11,889 nucleotides of DNA from the NCBI GenBank assembly GCA_964484515.1, contig CAZAGT010000143.1, forward strand, positions 1-11,889, read 5' to 3'. This document shows, one piece after another, positions 6,391 through 11,889 of the stretch; positions within the stretch are counted from its first letter, which is position 1, and every line of letters begins with the position of its first letter. The translations under genes were made by a program, and so were the position numbers. Source of the DNA: CAZAGT01 sp964484515. GTDB taxonomy: Bacteria > Desulfobacterota > DSM-4660 > Desulfatiglandales > HGW-15. Below the pieces are notes generated by a model. The model was not told the origin of the DNA. It saw nothing but the letters and a program-made list of their open reading frames with translations, and did no database searches.

Positions 6391-8262
6391 CTAGGCGCCG
6401 GACTCGGGATTGAATGGAATCGTCAGTTCGAAGGCGCCTTGGACCAGCTTGGCCTTCACAGGCAACCCCCCATTCTCAAAGACCTTCATCATTGCCTTGT
6501 TGGAGGACAGGACGTCCGCTGTAAACCCCTGGACCCCGCGTTCCCTGGCGAGCCTGATGAGCATCTGGAAGAGAAACGTAGCAATCCCTTTACCCTGGTA
6601 GTCCTCATCCACGACAAAGGCGACGTCGGCGTAGGGCCTTGCCTGATCCCTGACGAATCGGGCCTCGGCAATGATCTGCCCCTGGCCGGGCTGCCCCACC
6701 AACCCCACAATCGAGATGATCTGGTTGCAGTCGACATTGACATATGCCTGCATCTTCTTGTGGGGCATGGTCTTGATGGGGCTGAAGTAGCGGTAGTAGA
6801 CAGCTTCATCCGAAAAACGATAGAAGAGCCGCCGCATCTGTTCCTCATCGGAAGGTTTGATGGCTCGGAAACGGACGACCAGGCCACCCCTGAATGTGTG
6901 CTGGGCGTGGATGTCCATCGGATAAAGGTGGGCACATTCTTCCAGGAAGATCTGATCTTCATAAAGGATCCTTGCGCGCTTTGCCTCATCTACCAGCTCC
7001 GCTCGATCCTCCGGATGGGCGATGTCGATCAGGGCCTGGGCCCTCTCGCGCACCGTTCTGCCGCGCAGGTTGGCGACGCCGAATTCGGTGACCACCATGT
7101 CGACCGACTCACGAAGACCAAACAGATTGGGATATTCCTCCACCGACAGGAGCAGGTTTGCCTTGCCGTGACGGTTGCGGCTTGGCAGGGCAAAGATGGT
7201 CACACCGCCCTCCGACAGTTCGGCCCCGTTGACAAAATCCATGGCCTCACCCGGCCCGGCGGCCACATTCCCTTTCCCAACATGGAGAGCGACTCGTCCG
7301 GATAGATCCACCTTTCGGGCTGCGAAGATCGCCATGAAATTCGGATTGCGGCCGATCTGAAGTGGTTCAAATACCTTGTCGATGCTCTGAAACTCTACAA
7401 GCGGATTATTGTTGAGCCAGCTCATCAAATCGGGAGTTCCAAGCGCATAGGAAGCCACCGACTTGCCGCGGAAGACCTCCTTGCGGCGATTGGTCACCGC
7501 ACCACTTTTGATGAGATCCATCAGGGCATCCGTAAAGAAAGGAGAATGAATCCCGAGATGGCGCTTGGTAACAAGATGGCGGCTCAAGGACTCAAAGAGA
7601 GGCCCCATGGCATAGGCGAGGCAGGCACCATCTTCGATCACCGAGGCCACGTTGGCGGCCAACCTGTCAAAGACGTCGTCCACCGGCACGCGCTCGAAGA
7701 AGATGGGTTCTTCCGTGGCGCGGACCAAGAAATGGAAGTCCGAGATCGGGACAAAGGTGTCTCCAAAGGTGCGGGGTATCTGTTCATTGATCTCAGCTAC
7801 CACAAGTGAAGCCTGTTCCATAGCCAGCCGTGCGACGTCGACCGCTACGCCAAGGCTGCAGTAGCCGGCCTCATTGGGAGGCGTAGTTTGAATGAAAGCG
7901 GCGTCGATGGAGATCTGTCTGGAACCGATGAGTCTCGGTATTCGTGAGAACCGGCTCGGGATCAGATCGACCCGACCCGCGGTAATTGCTTCGCTGGCCA
8001 CCCAGCCGGAGAAAAAGGTCTTGAGGCGGTACTTGTGGGAATGGAGTGCTTCTAATGAAATCGCATCCCCGAAGCTCGCCAGCTGGGTGAGCTCGAGGTC
8101 CTGGAGGTTCGGGGCGTCGGACGCCATGAGGTGTTTCACCAGGGTTCGGGGCTCGGCCGTCCCGGTGCCGAGAAAGATATTCATCCCCGGCGTGATCCTC
8201 TTGAGCACTTCAGCAGGGAGAACCATCCGCTTCCCCCATGCGCGTTCAGGGGTTTGGGGCAT
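6391..8262 (-). CDS. Acetyl-CoA hydrolase / CoA-transferase-fold protein fused to a C-terminal GNAT acetyltransferase
   Basis: 623 residues from ATG 8262, which has an AGGTGA site (8268-8273) five bases upstream. GTG 8271, three codons earlier, lacks such a site. Residues ~10-440 follow the 4-hydroxybutyrate/acetyl-CoA transferase family: PNEAGYCSLG (129-138), VVAEINEQIPRTFGDTFV (154-171), ASVIEDG (206-212) and VTEFGVANLRGRTVRERA...DIAHPEDRAEL (391-423). Residues ~460-620 are a GNAT domain with the acetyl-CoA loop DEDYQGKGIATFLF (552-565) and ADVLSSN (582-588). Oddities in the transferase part: the HSEM box that I recall holds the catalytic glutamate (Glu238) of Clostridium 4-hydroxybutyrate CoA-transferase reads HSPFF here (Pro241), and the glycine-rich GVGGQVDF box reads GPGEAMDF. 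An acyl-CoA sensing platform coupled to a protein or small-molecule acetyltransferase is thus plausible. The dehydratase gene ends 60 bases upstream on the same strand. Confidence 0.88.
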   Translation of the reverse strand: MPQTPERAWGKRMVLPAEVLKRITPGMNIFLGTGTAEPRTLVKHLMASDAPNLQDLELTQLASFGDAISLEALHSHKYRLKTFFSGWVASEAITAGRVDLIPSRFSRIPRLIGSRQISIDAAFIQTTPPNEAGYCSLGVAVDVARLAMEQASLVVAEINEQIPRTFGDTFVPISDFHFLVRATEEPIFFERVPVDDVFDRLAANVASVIEDGACLAYAMGPLFESLSRHLVTKRHLGIHSPFFTDALMDLIKSGAVTNRRKEVFRGKSVASYALGTPDLMSWLNNNPLVEFQSIDKVFEPLQIGRNPNFMAIFAARKVDLSGRVALHVGKGNVAAGPGEAMDFVNGAELSEGGVTIFALPSRNRHGKANLLLSVEEYPNLFGLRESVDMVVTEFGVANLRGRTVRERAQALIDIAHPEDRAELVDEAKRARILYEDQIFLEECAHLYPMDIHAQHTFRGGLVVRFRAIKPSDEEQMRRLFYRFSDEAVYYRYFSPIKTMPHKKMQAYVNVDCNQIISIVGLVGQPGQGQIIAEARFVRDQARPYADVAFVVDEDYQGKGIATFLFQMLIRLARERGVQGFTADVLSSNKAMMKVFENGGLPVKAKLVQGAFELTIPFNPESGA

Positions 8263-8267
8263 CGCTT

Positions 8268-8273
8268 TCACCT
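8268..8273 (-). promoter_or_regulatory. Ribosome-binding site that decides the GNAT-fusion start
   Basis: AGGTGA on the minus strand lies five bases before ATG 8262. The same bases contain the alternative GTG 8271, so if translation begins at the ATG the GTG is simply part of the Shine-Dalgarno sequence. Confidence 0.55.
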
Positions 8274-8322
8274 GATGGCGCTGCGGTCAGGATCGCTGAG
8301 GGCCCCTCACCGCGGGTCCGGT

Positions 8323-9477
8323 TTACTTTCCGAAAGACTCGAGTGACGCCCAAAGACCACTCAGCGTCGATCCACGCCGGAACTGGAATGGTCTCTCTTT
8401 GACTGCCTTCTCGTTGAGTTCCAGGCCTAATCCGGGACCTGTCGGTAGTTCGATGAACCCATCTTTGGGATAGAGAAAGTGCTCCTCTAGGATCTCCTCA
8501 TAGACGGGGTGGTCAGGGTAGAAGAACTCCTGAATCAAGTAGTTCGGTGTGCAGGCATCTAGATGGATATTGGCTGCTGCCAGCGCAGGACCACTCGCAC
8601 TGTGCGGGGCCACTCCGATATAGCGTACCTGGGCCATGGCCGCCACCTTCTTGGTCTCCAGGAGACCACCACAGCATATGATGTCCGGCTGGATGATGGC
8701 AGCGGCCTGTTTCTCAATGAGTTCCCAGAATCCCCACCGGGTGCTCACCCGTTCGCCCGTCGCTACGGGAATTCGTGTGCCGGCCTTCACTTCGGCCAGG
8801 GCAGCTACCGTGCTGTTCGGCGGCAGAGGCTCCTCGATCCAGAAAGGATCAAACTCTTCGAGGTCACGGGCGAACCGGATGGCCGTATCCGGGCTGAAGC
8901 GGCCGTGCATCTCGATCAACAACTCGACGTCATCCCCTACCGCTTCGCGGACGACCTTGACGCACTCCCTGGCACGGTTCCGCTGCTCCCGATCCACGAA
9001 AACATCGTATCCCCAAAACGGATCCCATTTGAGGTGCTTAAACCCCTGTTCGACGGCCTTCTGCGCCAGCTCGGCAAAATCGTCGAGTGACCGGGCCGAA
9101 AGATACCAGGCGTTATTATAGACCTTGATTCGCGGGTGACAGGCCCCGCCCAGCAGCATATACACAGGGACGCCGAGGCTCTTACCCAAGATGTCCCACA
9201 GGGCCATCTCAATCCCGGCCAGCGCACTTGTGAGCGTGACCGACGGATACCAGTAACTATCGCGGAGGATCGTATTCCAATGAAGTTCAATCTGACGAGG
9301 ATCCTTGCCAACGAAGTACTCCTCGAGATCCCCAACCATATCGACCAGAGAGCGTTCGTAAGAGCCAAGGCCGGCTTCCCCCAGCCCGGCGATGCCTTCG
9401 TCCGTGTACACTTTGACAAAGACCCAATCCCGCCAACCGCACCGAAATGGAAACGTCTTGATCGCCTCAACCTTCAT
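8323..9477 (-). CDS. Enolase-superfamily (mandelate racemase/muconate lactonizing family) sugar-acid dehydratase, gluconate/galactonate dehydratase-like
   Basis: 384 residues from ATG 9477, with a purine-rich AAAGGGGG just upstream; an in-frame GTG at 9498 would add seven residues but has weaker support. The N-terminal capping domain is ~1-115 (GEAGLGSYE, GIEMALWDILGKSLGVPVYMLLGG) and the barrel domain ~130-360. Active-site features in order: LKWDPF (149-154), LIEMHGRF (187-194) giving metal ligand Glu189 and His191, WIEEP (213-217) giving Glu215, GER (241-243) giving Glu242, QPDI (263-266), and APHSASGP (290-297) giving the presumed acid/base His292. HGRF and APH..GP are those of galactonate/gluconate dehydratases. 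The first ligand is Glu instead of the usual Asp, which I recall also in archaeal gluconate dehydratase. Expected reaction: dehydration of an aldonic acid to a 2-keto-3-deoxy acid in the cytosol. The exact substrate is open. Confidence 0.88.
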   Translation of the reverse strand: MKVEAIKTFPFRCGWRDWVFVKVYTDEGIAGLGEAGLGSYERSLVDMVGDLEEYFVGKDPRQIELHWNTILRDSYWYPSVTLTSALAGIEMALWDILGKSLGVPVYMLLGGACHPRIKVYNNAWYLSARSLDDFAELAQKAVEQGFKHLKWDPFWGYDVFVDREQRNRARECVKVVREAVGDDVELLIEMHGRFSPDTAIRFARDLEEFDPFWIEEPLPPNSTVAALAEVKAGTRIPVATGERVSTRWGFWELIEKQAAAIIQPDIICCGGLLETKKVAAMAQVRYIGVAPHSASGPALAAANIHLDACTPNYLIQEFFYPDHPVYEEILEEHFLYPKDGFIELPTGPGLGLELNEKAVKERPFQFRRGSTLSGLWASLESFGK

Positions 9478-9693
9478 GGGACCCCCTTTCAGCGGCACCC
9501 CTGCCGCGCGCTTCTCCTTTGGCCCCAGGACGACGCGTACTGCAAAATCCCGGGTCTTCGAGAATAGGTCAGGGAGGAGGGGATGTCAAGGAGCGCAAAA
9601 TGGCTATTGAGCTCTAATGCCTCTTTTTGTAACAGTCATGTCTGGCCATAAAGGAATTCTCACCACGGAGACGCAGAGAACACAGAGATAAGG

Positions 9694-9727
9694 TTTTCTT
9701 TTGTCGTGAGATACCGACAAAGGAAAA
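9694..9727. repeat. Hairpin inside left end of the composite element
   Basis: TTTTCTTTTGTCG (9694-9706) pairs with CGACAAAGGAAAA (9715-9727), 12 of 13 positions Watson-Crick and the remaining one T-G, around an 8-base loop. No T tract follows. Confidence 0.6.
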
Positions 9728-9843
9728 AGCGCTGTCCAAAGATTTTACATTTGGAGCATCATGGATTAATACTTTGCTAACCTAGGACGTTCGATCATAG
9801 GCCTCTGAAAAACGCCGTGTCATGTTCTTGATATGAGGCACTC

Positions 9844-9877
9844 TTTTCGTCCATCGATATCTCCCGATGGACGAAAA
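9844..9877. repeat. Hairpin inside right end of the composite element
   Basis: TTTTCGTCCATCG (9844-9856) pairs perfectly over 13 bases with CGATGGACGAAAA (9865-9877) around an 8-base loop. It has the same stem length and loop length as the hairpin at 9694-9727 but a different sequence, so the pair looks structurally conserved. It is flanked by A residues on the 3' side of the plus strand and is not a usual terminator. Confidence 0.65.
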
Positions 9878-10008
9878 AAATGGATCTCTCTCTCTGTGCG
9901 CTCCGTGCCTCTGTGGTGACCCTGACTTTGAGAGGAGCGAATTTTCGCCGAAAACCTCATCTGCAGCTTTACCTCGATACCTTTCGGCCCTGTGTGACGT
10001 GCGGTTTG

Positions 10009-10017
10009 AAAGGAGGT
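10009..10017 (+). promoter_or_regulatory. Full-consensus ribosome-binding site for a TTG start
   Basis: AAAGGAGGT is an almost complete anti-16S complement, ending four bases before TTG 10022. No ATG or GTG in frame lies at a suitable distance, and the conserved YbaK N-terminus begins directly, so the rare TTG start is well supported. Confidence 0.75.
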
Positions 10018-10021
10018 TATT

Positions 10022-10507
10022 TTGGGAAAGGACAAGATCCCTGCCACCCAAGCCATCAGGACCTTGAAGCAGTTTCGAGTGGACTTCAGGCTCCATCCCT
10101 ACAAGTATATTGAAAAAGGCGGCACGGAGGCTGCGGCGCGAGCCTTGGGCGTGGACGAGCACGTGACCGTAAAGACCCTGGTCTTTGAAAATGAAAAGGG
10201 GGAGCCGCTCATCTTGTTGATGCACGGAGACCGGGAAGTCTCGACCAAGGCCTTGGCCAGGTTTCTGGCCGTCAAGACGGTAAGACCCAGCGATCCTGAA
10301 TCGGCCCACAAACACACCGGCTATCAGGTGGGCGGCATATCCCCGTTCGGAACGCGAAAGCCTCTCAAGGTTTACGTGGAGTCCTCCATCATGCAATTGC
10401 CAAGAATCTACATCAATGCCGGCAAAAGGGGATTGCTGGCAGAGATGTCCCCTGCCGACCTCGCCCGGGTTCTTGATCCCATCCTCGTCAGTGTATCCCT
10501 TGAGTAA
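10022..10507 (+). CDS. ybaK: Cys-tRNA(Pro)/Cys-tRNA deacylase, YbaK/EbsC family
   Basis: 161 residues, matching E. coli YbaK (159). It starts at TTG 10022 with a very strong ribosome-binding site. Family features are PATQAIRTLKQFRVDF...HPY (7-27), TEAAARALGVDEHVTVKTLVF (35-55, with the conserved lysine, Lys51, thought to act in tRNA deacylation), the GYQVGGISPFG loop (100-110) and INAGKRG (131-137). Family knowledge: YbaK hydrolyses mischarged Cys-tRNA(Pro) in trans, working with prolyl-tRNA synthetase in the cytosol as a translation quality-control factor. It appears monocistronic, divergent from the dehydratase gene, with repeat-filled spacers on both sides. The neighbourhood gives no further functional hint. 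ProX/YeaK-type trans-editing enzymes share the fold, but the sequence pattern is of the YbaK branch. Confidence 0.92.
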   Translation: MGKDKIPATQAIRTLKQFRVDFRLHPYKYIEKGGTEAAARALGVDEHVTVKTLVFENEKGEPLILLMHGDREVSTKALARFLAVKTVRPSDPESAHKHTGYQVGGISPFGTRKPLKVYVESSIMQLPRIYINAGKRGLLAEMSPADLARVLDPILVSVSLE

Positions 10508-10580
10508 TTCTAGGCTGGCCATCTGGCAGTAAGGGGAATGGCTTGGATGAAAAGGCTAAAGGTAGTGAGATGTTAGAGGT

Positions 10581-10969
10581 CAGCGCCGCCTCTTGCCGCG
10601 GAGCGGCCAGGTTGATCGATCGGCGAACTTCATGATCGCGGTAATTGAATTTGACATCTTCAGGACTTTCGAGGTGAGTTGCCCGGTCATGGGGGTCTCT
10701 TTTCAAAAACGAGGAATTGAGTGCGTTGTCTCGGCATAAGGCGCTACCCGAGGCGGCCGGAGGGCCTCCGCGGAATAGGCCGGACTGACAGCCTTGGCGC
10801 GTTCTCCAAGTCTGCCCCGGCCACCTTGCCCCTCGGCCGTGAGCTCGGGGCCGAACGGCTTGCAAGCTTCTTCAGCGTTCGAGCAGGTAACGTTTCGTTT
10901 TTGAAAAGAGACTCCCATGGCCGGGCGATAAGGTATCACAGACCTCATTTCATGGAGTTTCATACGAGA
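10581..10969. repeat. Dispersed repeat, copy 2 (split by an insertion)
   Basis: 10581-10680 and 10927-10969 together align with 6141-6287. The copy-1 order ...GAGTT then AAGGTAT... is preserved, but here 246 bases plus GAT lie between the two blocks. By eye, roughly 70 percent of bases agree, so the copies are old relatives rather than recent duplicates. Confidence 0.72.
10681..10926. mobile_element. MITE-like element with 32-base terminal inverted repeats
   Basis: The left end (10681-10712, beginning GCCCGGTCATGGGGGTCTC) and the reverse complement of the right end (10926-10895, beginning GCCCGGCCATGGGAGTCTC) agree at 30 of 32 positions, including an unbroken 18-base core GTCTCTTTTCAAAAACGA. 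The interior (~180 bases) is GC-rich and encodes no transposase. The matching repeat at 6141-6287 lacks this block, so it acts as an empty-site reference. No clear target-site duplication is visible; an extra GAT sits at the right junction. This is probably a non-autonomous element mobilised by a transposase elsewhere. Confidence 0.75.
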
Positions 10970-10983
10970 GGTTGGAGGCAAAA
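10967..10983 (+). repeat. 17-base repeat, left copy flanking the dipeptidase gene
   Basis: AGAGGTTGGAGGCAAAA here is the exact reverse complement of 11865-11881. The two copies bracket the dipeptidase gene (11011-11775). Confidence 0.6.
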
Positions 10984-11010
10984 CCGAAAAGATTCCATAG
11001 GATTTGGTTC

Positions 11011-11775
11011 ATGAAGACCTGTCGCAAACGCCCCATTCTTACCTTGCTTGCCACGACGCTCCTTCATTTCGCGCTGGTTGCGTCCGCCTCCGAAATCCCA
11101 GAGGGTTTCGTGGATGTCGGCACTTTCATTCCGGGAATTCCTCTTGATATTCGCTACCACACGTCTCACAACTTCGTTGGGAGACCGATCGATGGATACC
11201 ATGCCCCCAAGTGCTTTCTCACGCGACAGGCGGCGGAGGCCCTTCAGCGGGTCCAGGAGGAGCTGAGGCCATTCTCGCTGTCTCTCAAGTTTTACGACTG
11301 CTATCGCCCGCAGCGGGCAGTCGATCATTTCATATCCTGGTCCAAGGATCCCGCCGATACGAAGATGAGAAAGGAGTTCTACCCTTTCACCAGAAAGGAG
11401 CGTCTTTTCAAGGAAGGCTATATTGCACCCCGTTCCAGCCATAGTCGCGGGAGCGCCGTCGATGTCACGATCGTTCCGATTCCATTACCGCCGCAAGAGG
11501 AGTACACGGAGGGTCAGGACCTATGTGAATGCCATCTACCGGCTCAAGAACGGTTCGGCGACAACGGCCTGGATATGGGGACGGGCTATGACTGCTTTCA
11601 CATATACTCATGGACGGCCAGCCGCCGCGTCGGTCCGCAGCAGCGCGCCAATCGGTTGTTGCTCAAGACCCTGATGGAAAAGCATGGATTTGTGAATTTT
11701 GAAAAGGAATGGTGGCACTTCAGGCTCAAGGATGAGCCCTTTCCCAACACGTACTTCGATTTCCCTATCGAGTAA
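11011..11775 (+). CDS. ddpX: Exported D-alanyl-D-alanine dipeptidase (VanX/DdpX family, peptidase M15D)
   Basis: 254 residues from ATG 11011. The frame is open upstream to 10972, but only the 11011 start gives a proper signal peptide: MKTCRKRP followed by a hydrophobic stretch (9-24) and a likely cleavage after ASA (about residue 27). A weak AGGA lies eight bases upstream. VanX motifs: YRP with Arg99, SSHSRGSAVD (142-151) with zinc ligands His144 and Asp151, and EWWHF (233-237) with catalytic Glu233 and zinc ligand His236. The LDMGTGYDCF segment (187-196) is also typical. The enzyme should hydrolyse D-Ala-D-Ala in the periplasm, for peptidoglycan dipeptide recycling or use as a carbon/nitrogen source. 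No vanH/vanA or dipeptide-transport genes are nearby, so vancomycin resistance is not indicated. A 25-residue insert with two cysteines (Cys172, Cys174) follows the zinc motif. Flanking 17-base inverted repeats are noted separately. Confidence 0.9.
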   Translation: MKTCRKRPILTLLATTLLHFALVASASEIPEGFVDVGTFIPGIPLDIRYHTSHNFVGRPIDGYHAPKCFLTRQAAEALQRVQEELRPFSLSLKFYDCYRPQRAVDHFISWSKDPADTKMRKEFYPFTRKERLFKEGYIAPRSSHSRGSAVDVTIVPIPLPPQEEYTEGQDLCECHLPAQERFGDNGLDMGTGYDCFHIYSWTASRRVGPQQRANRLLLKTLMEKHGFVNFEKEWWHFRLKDEPFPNTYFDFPIE

Positions 11776-11850
11776 GCCTCACGAATAGATACCAAGGTAT
11801 TAAGGCTGAATTGCTTTTCCCTTGCCATGCAACGCTCGAAGTAAAACCTC

Positions 11851-11868
11851 CACGAGCTTCGTGCTTTT
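11851..11868 (+). terminator. Weak terminator candidate after the dipeptidase gene
   Basis: CACGA (11851-11855) pairs with TCGTG (11859-11863) around GCT and is followed by CTTTT. The stem is short, so this is only a possible terminator, 75 bases beyond the stop. The remaining bases to the window end hold only the repeat at 11865-11881. Confidence 0.25.
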
Positions 11869-11881
11869 GCCTCCAACCTCT
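11865..11881 (-). repeat. 17-base repeat, right copy flanking the dipeptidase gene
   Basis: The plus strand reads TTTTGCCTCCAACCTCT, the exact reverse complement of 10967-10983. The window ends 8 bases later (TAACCTCTA partly repeats the CCTCTAAC word), so the extent of the repeat on this side cannot be judged. Confidence 0.6.
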
Positions 11882-11889
11882 AACCTCTA

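Larger units (their letters stand above)
9660..9919. repeat. Composite inverted-repeat element (TIR-hairpin ... hairpin-TIR)
   Basis: The left end (TCACCACGGAGACGCAGAG, 9660-9678, continuing AACACAGAGA) and the reverse complement of the right end (starting TCACCACAGAGGCACGGAG from 9919) agree at about 23 of 29 positions. Just inside each end is a hairpin with an 8-base loop (9694-9727 and 9844-9877), each with its 5' side beginning in a T run when read inward from its own end. This gives the element near mirror symmetry. CACGGAG/CAGAG-type repeats are widespread in bacterial intergenic regions. With no transposase inside, it resembles a MITE or other non-autonomous element of about 260 bases. 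Confidence 0.65.
9478..10021. other. 544-base divergent spacer with composite inverted-repeat element
   Basis: It separates the minus-strand dehydratase from the plus-strand ybaK-type gene. There is no gene: frames such as those translating to SLCALRASVV... arise from a common inverted repeat and are not proteins. Bases 9660-9919 form the element listed separately. Promoters for both divergent genes should lie here, but I could not identify convincing -35/-10 pairs. 9920-10008 holds nothing recognisable before the strong ribosome-binding site. Confidence 0.6.
10508..11010. other. 503-base spacer with nested repeats
   Basis: No gene is supported. It contains repeat copy 2 (10581-10969) interrupted by a 246-base MITE-like element (10681-10926), and a 17-base word (10967-10983) repeated in inverted orientation beyond the next gene. 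Frames inside the element on both strands are unsupported by start signals. Bases 10508-10580 hold nothing recognisable. There is no T-tract terminator after ybaK. Confidence 0.6.

Noticed and set aside
6439..7305. 288-codon plus-strand frame within the GNAT-fusion gene
   Set aside because: It is antisense to conserved GNAT and CoA-transferase motifs, and the composition is that of a complementary frame.
9880..10113. Plus-strand frame translating to MDLSLCALRASVV...
   Set aside because: It arises from the right end of the CACGGAG-type inverted repeat and runs out of frame into ybaK. Such translations are typical repeat artefacts.
9782..10522. 246-codon minus-strand frame opposite ybaK
   Set aside because: It lies antisense to a clearly conserved YbaK gene, has no ribosome-binding site and shows no recognisable motif.
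10703..10981. 92-codon minus-strand frame inside the MITE-like element
   Set aside because: It spans the terminal repeats and flanking host repeat, has no start signal or transposase motif, and is explained by the element's GC-rich interior.
11011..11775. Vancomycin-resistance locus
   Set aside because: No vanH, vanA/B ligase or vanRS genes are present, and the signal peptide points to an exported peptidoglycan or nutrient role rather than the cytosolic VanX of resistance operons.
1..11889. CRISPR array or tRNA/rRNA genes
   Set aside because: No regularly spaced repeats and no cloverleaf or rRNA-like conserved segments were seen on either strand.

Overview
The window is a bacterial chromosomal segment of moderately high GC, with dense protein genes separated by several unusually long, repeat-rich spacers. 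I see no rRNA, tRNA, CRISPR array, transposase or phage structural gene. The mix of sugar-acid catabolism, an SSS transporter, a CoA-transferase/GNAT fusion, an exported VanX-type dipeptidase and dispersed short inverted-repeat elements suggests a free-living Gram-negative-type bacterium. The style reminds me of NC10/Methylomirabilota or deltaproteobacterial-grade genomes, but this is a weak impression and not proven by any marker gene here.

Layout. (1) 2-2966, plus strand: the 3' end of a DUF1537 four-carbon acid-sugar kinase, then a PdxA-family dehydrogenase starting 7 bases after the kinase stop, then (after a 402-base repeat-rich spacer) a tartrate/D-malate-type decarboxylating dehydrogenase. 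Kinase plus PdxA2-type dehydrogenase is the known pair for D-threonate/D-erythronate-type catabolism to dihydroxyacetone phosphate and CO2. (2) 3040-4659, minus strand and convergent: a sodium:solute symporter, a candidate importer for such acids. Its 5' leader carries a near-perfect intrinsic terminator with a competing upstream pairing segment, so it may be an attenuator. (3) 5053-6054, minus: a small YvlD/holin-like membrane protein and, 3 bases upstream, a CBS-CBS-ACT (AcuB-like) sensor protein. (4) 6391-9477, minus: a fusion of an acetyl-CoA hydrolase/CoA-transferase fold with a C-terminal GNAT domain, preceded by an enolase-superfamily dehydratase resembling gluconate/galactonate dehydratases. 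(5) 9478-10021: a divergent, gene-free spacer holding a composite inverted-repeat element. (6) 10022-11775, plus: YbaK-type aminoacyl-tRNA deacylase, a spacer with a nested pair of repeats, and an exported D-Ala-D-Ala dipeptidase of the VanX/DdpX family.

How the genes may work together. Regions 1, 2 and the dehydratase of region 4 form a loose theme of sugar-acid uptake and oxidation. The CoA-transferase/GNAT fusion and the AcuB-like protein recall the Bacillus acuA-acuB pair. In the fusion, the position expected to hold the catalytic glutamate of CoA-transferases is proline, which suggests an acyl-CoA sensing or scaffold domain controlling the GNAT rather than an active transferase.

The most interesting non-coding observations are: a ~246-base MITE-like element inserted in one copy of a ~145-base repeat whose uninterrupted copy lies 4.4 kb away in the same window; the attenuator-like leader of the symporter; and a separate 260-base inverted element with two internal hairpins.
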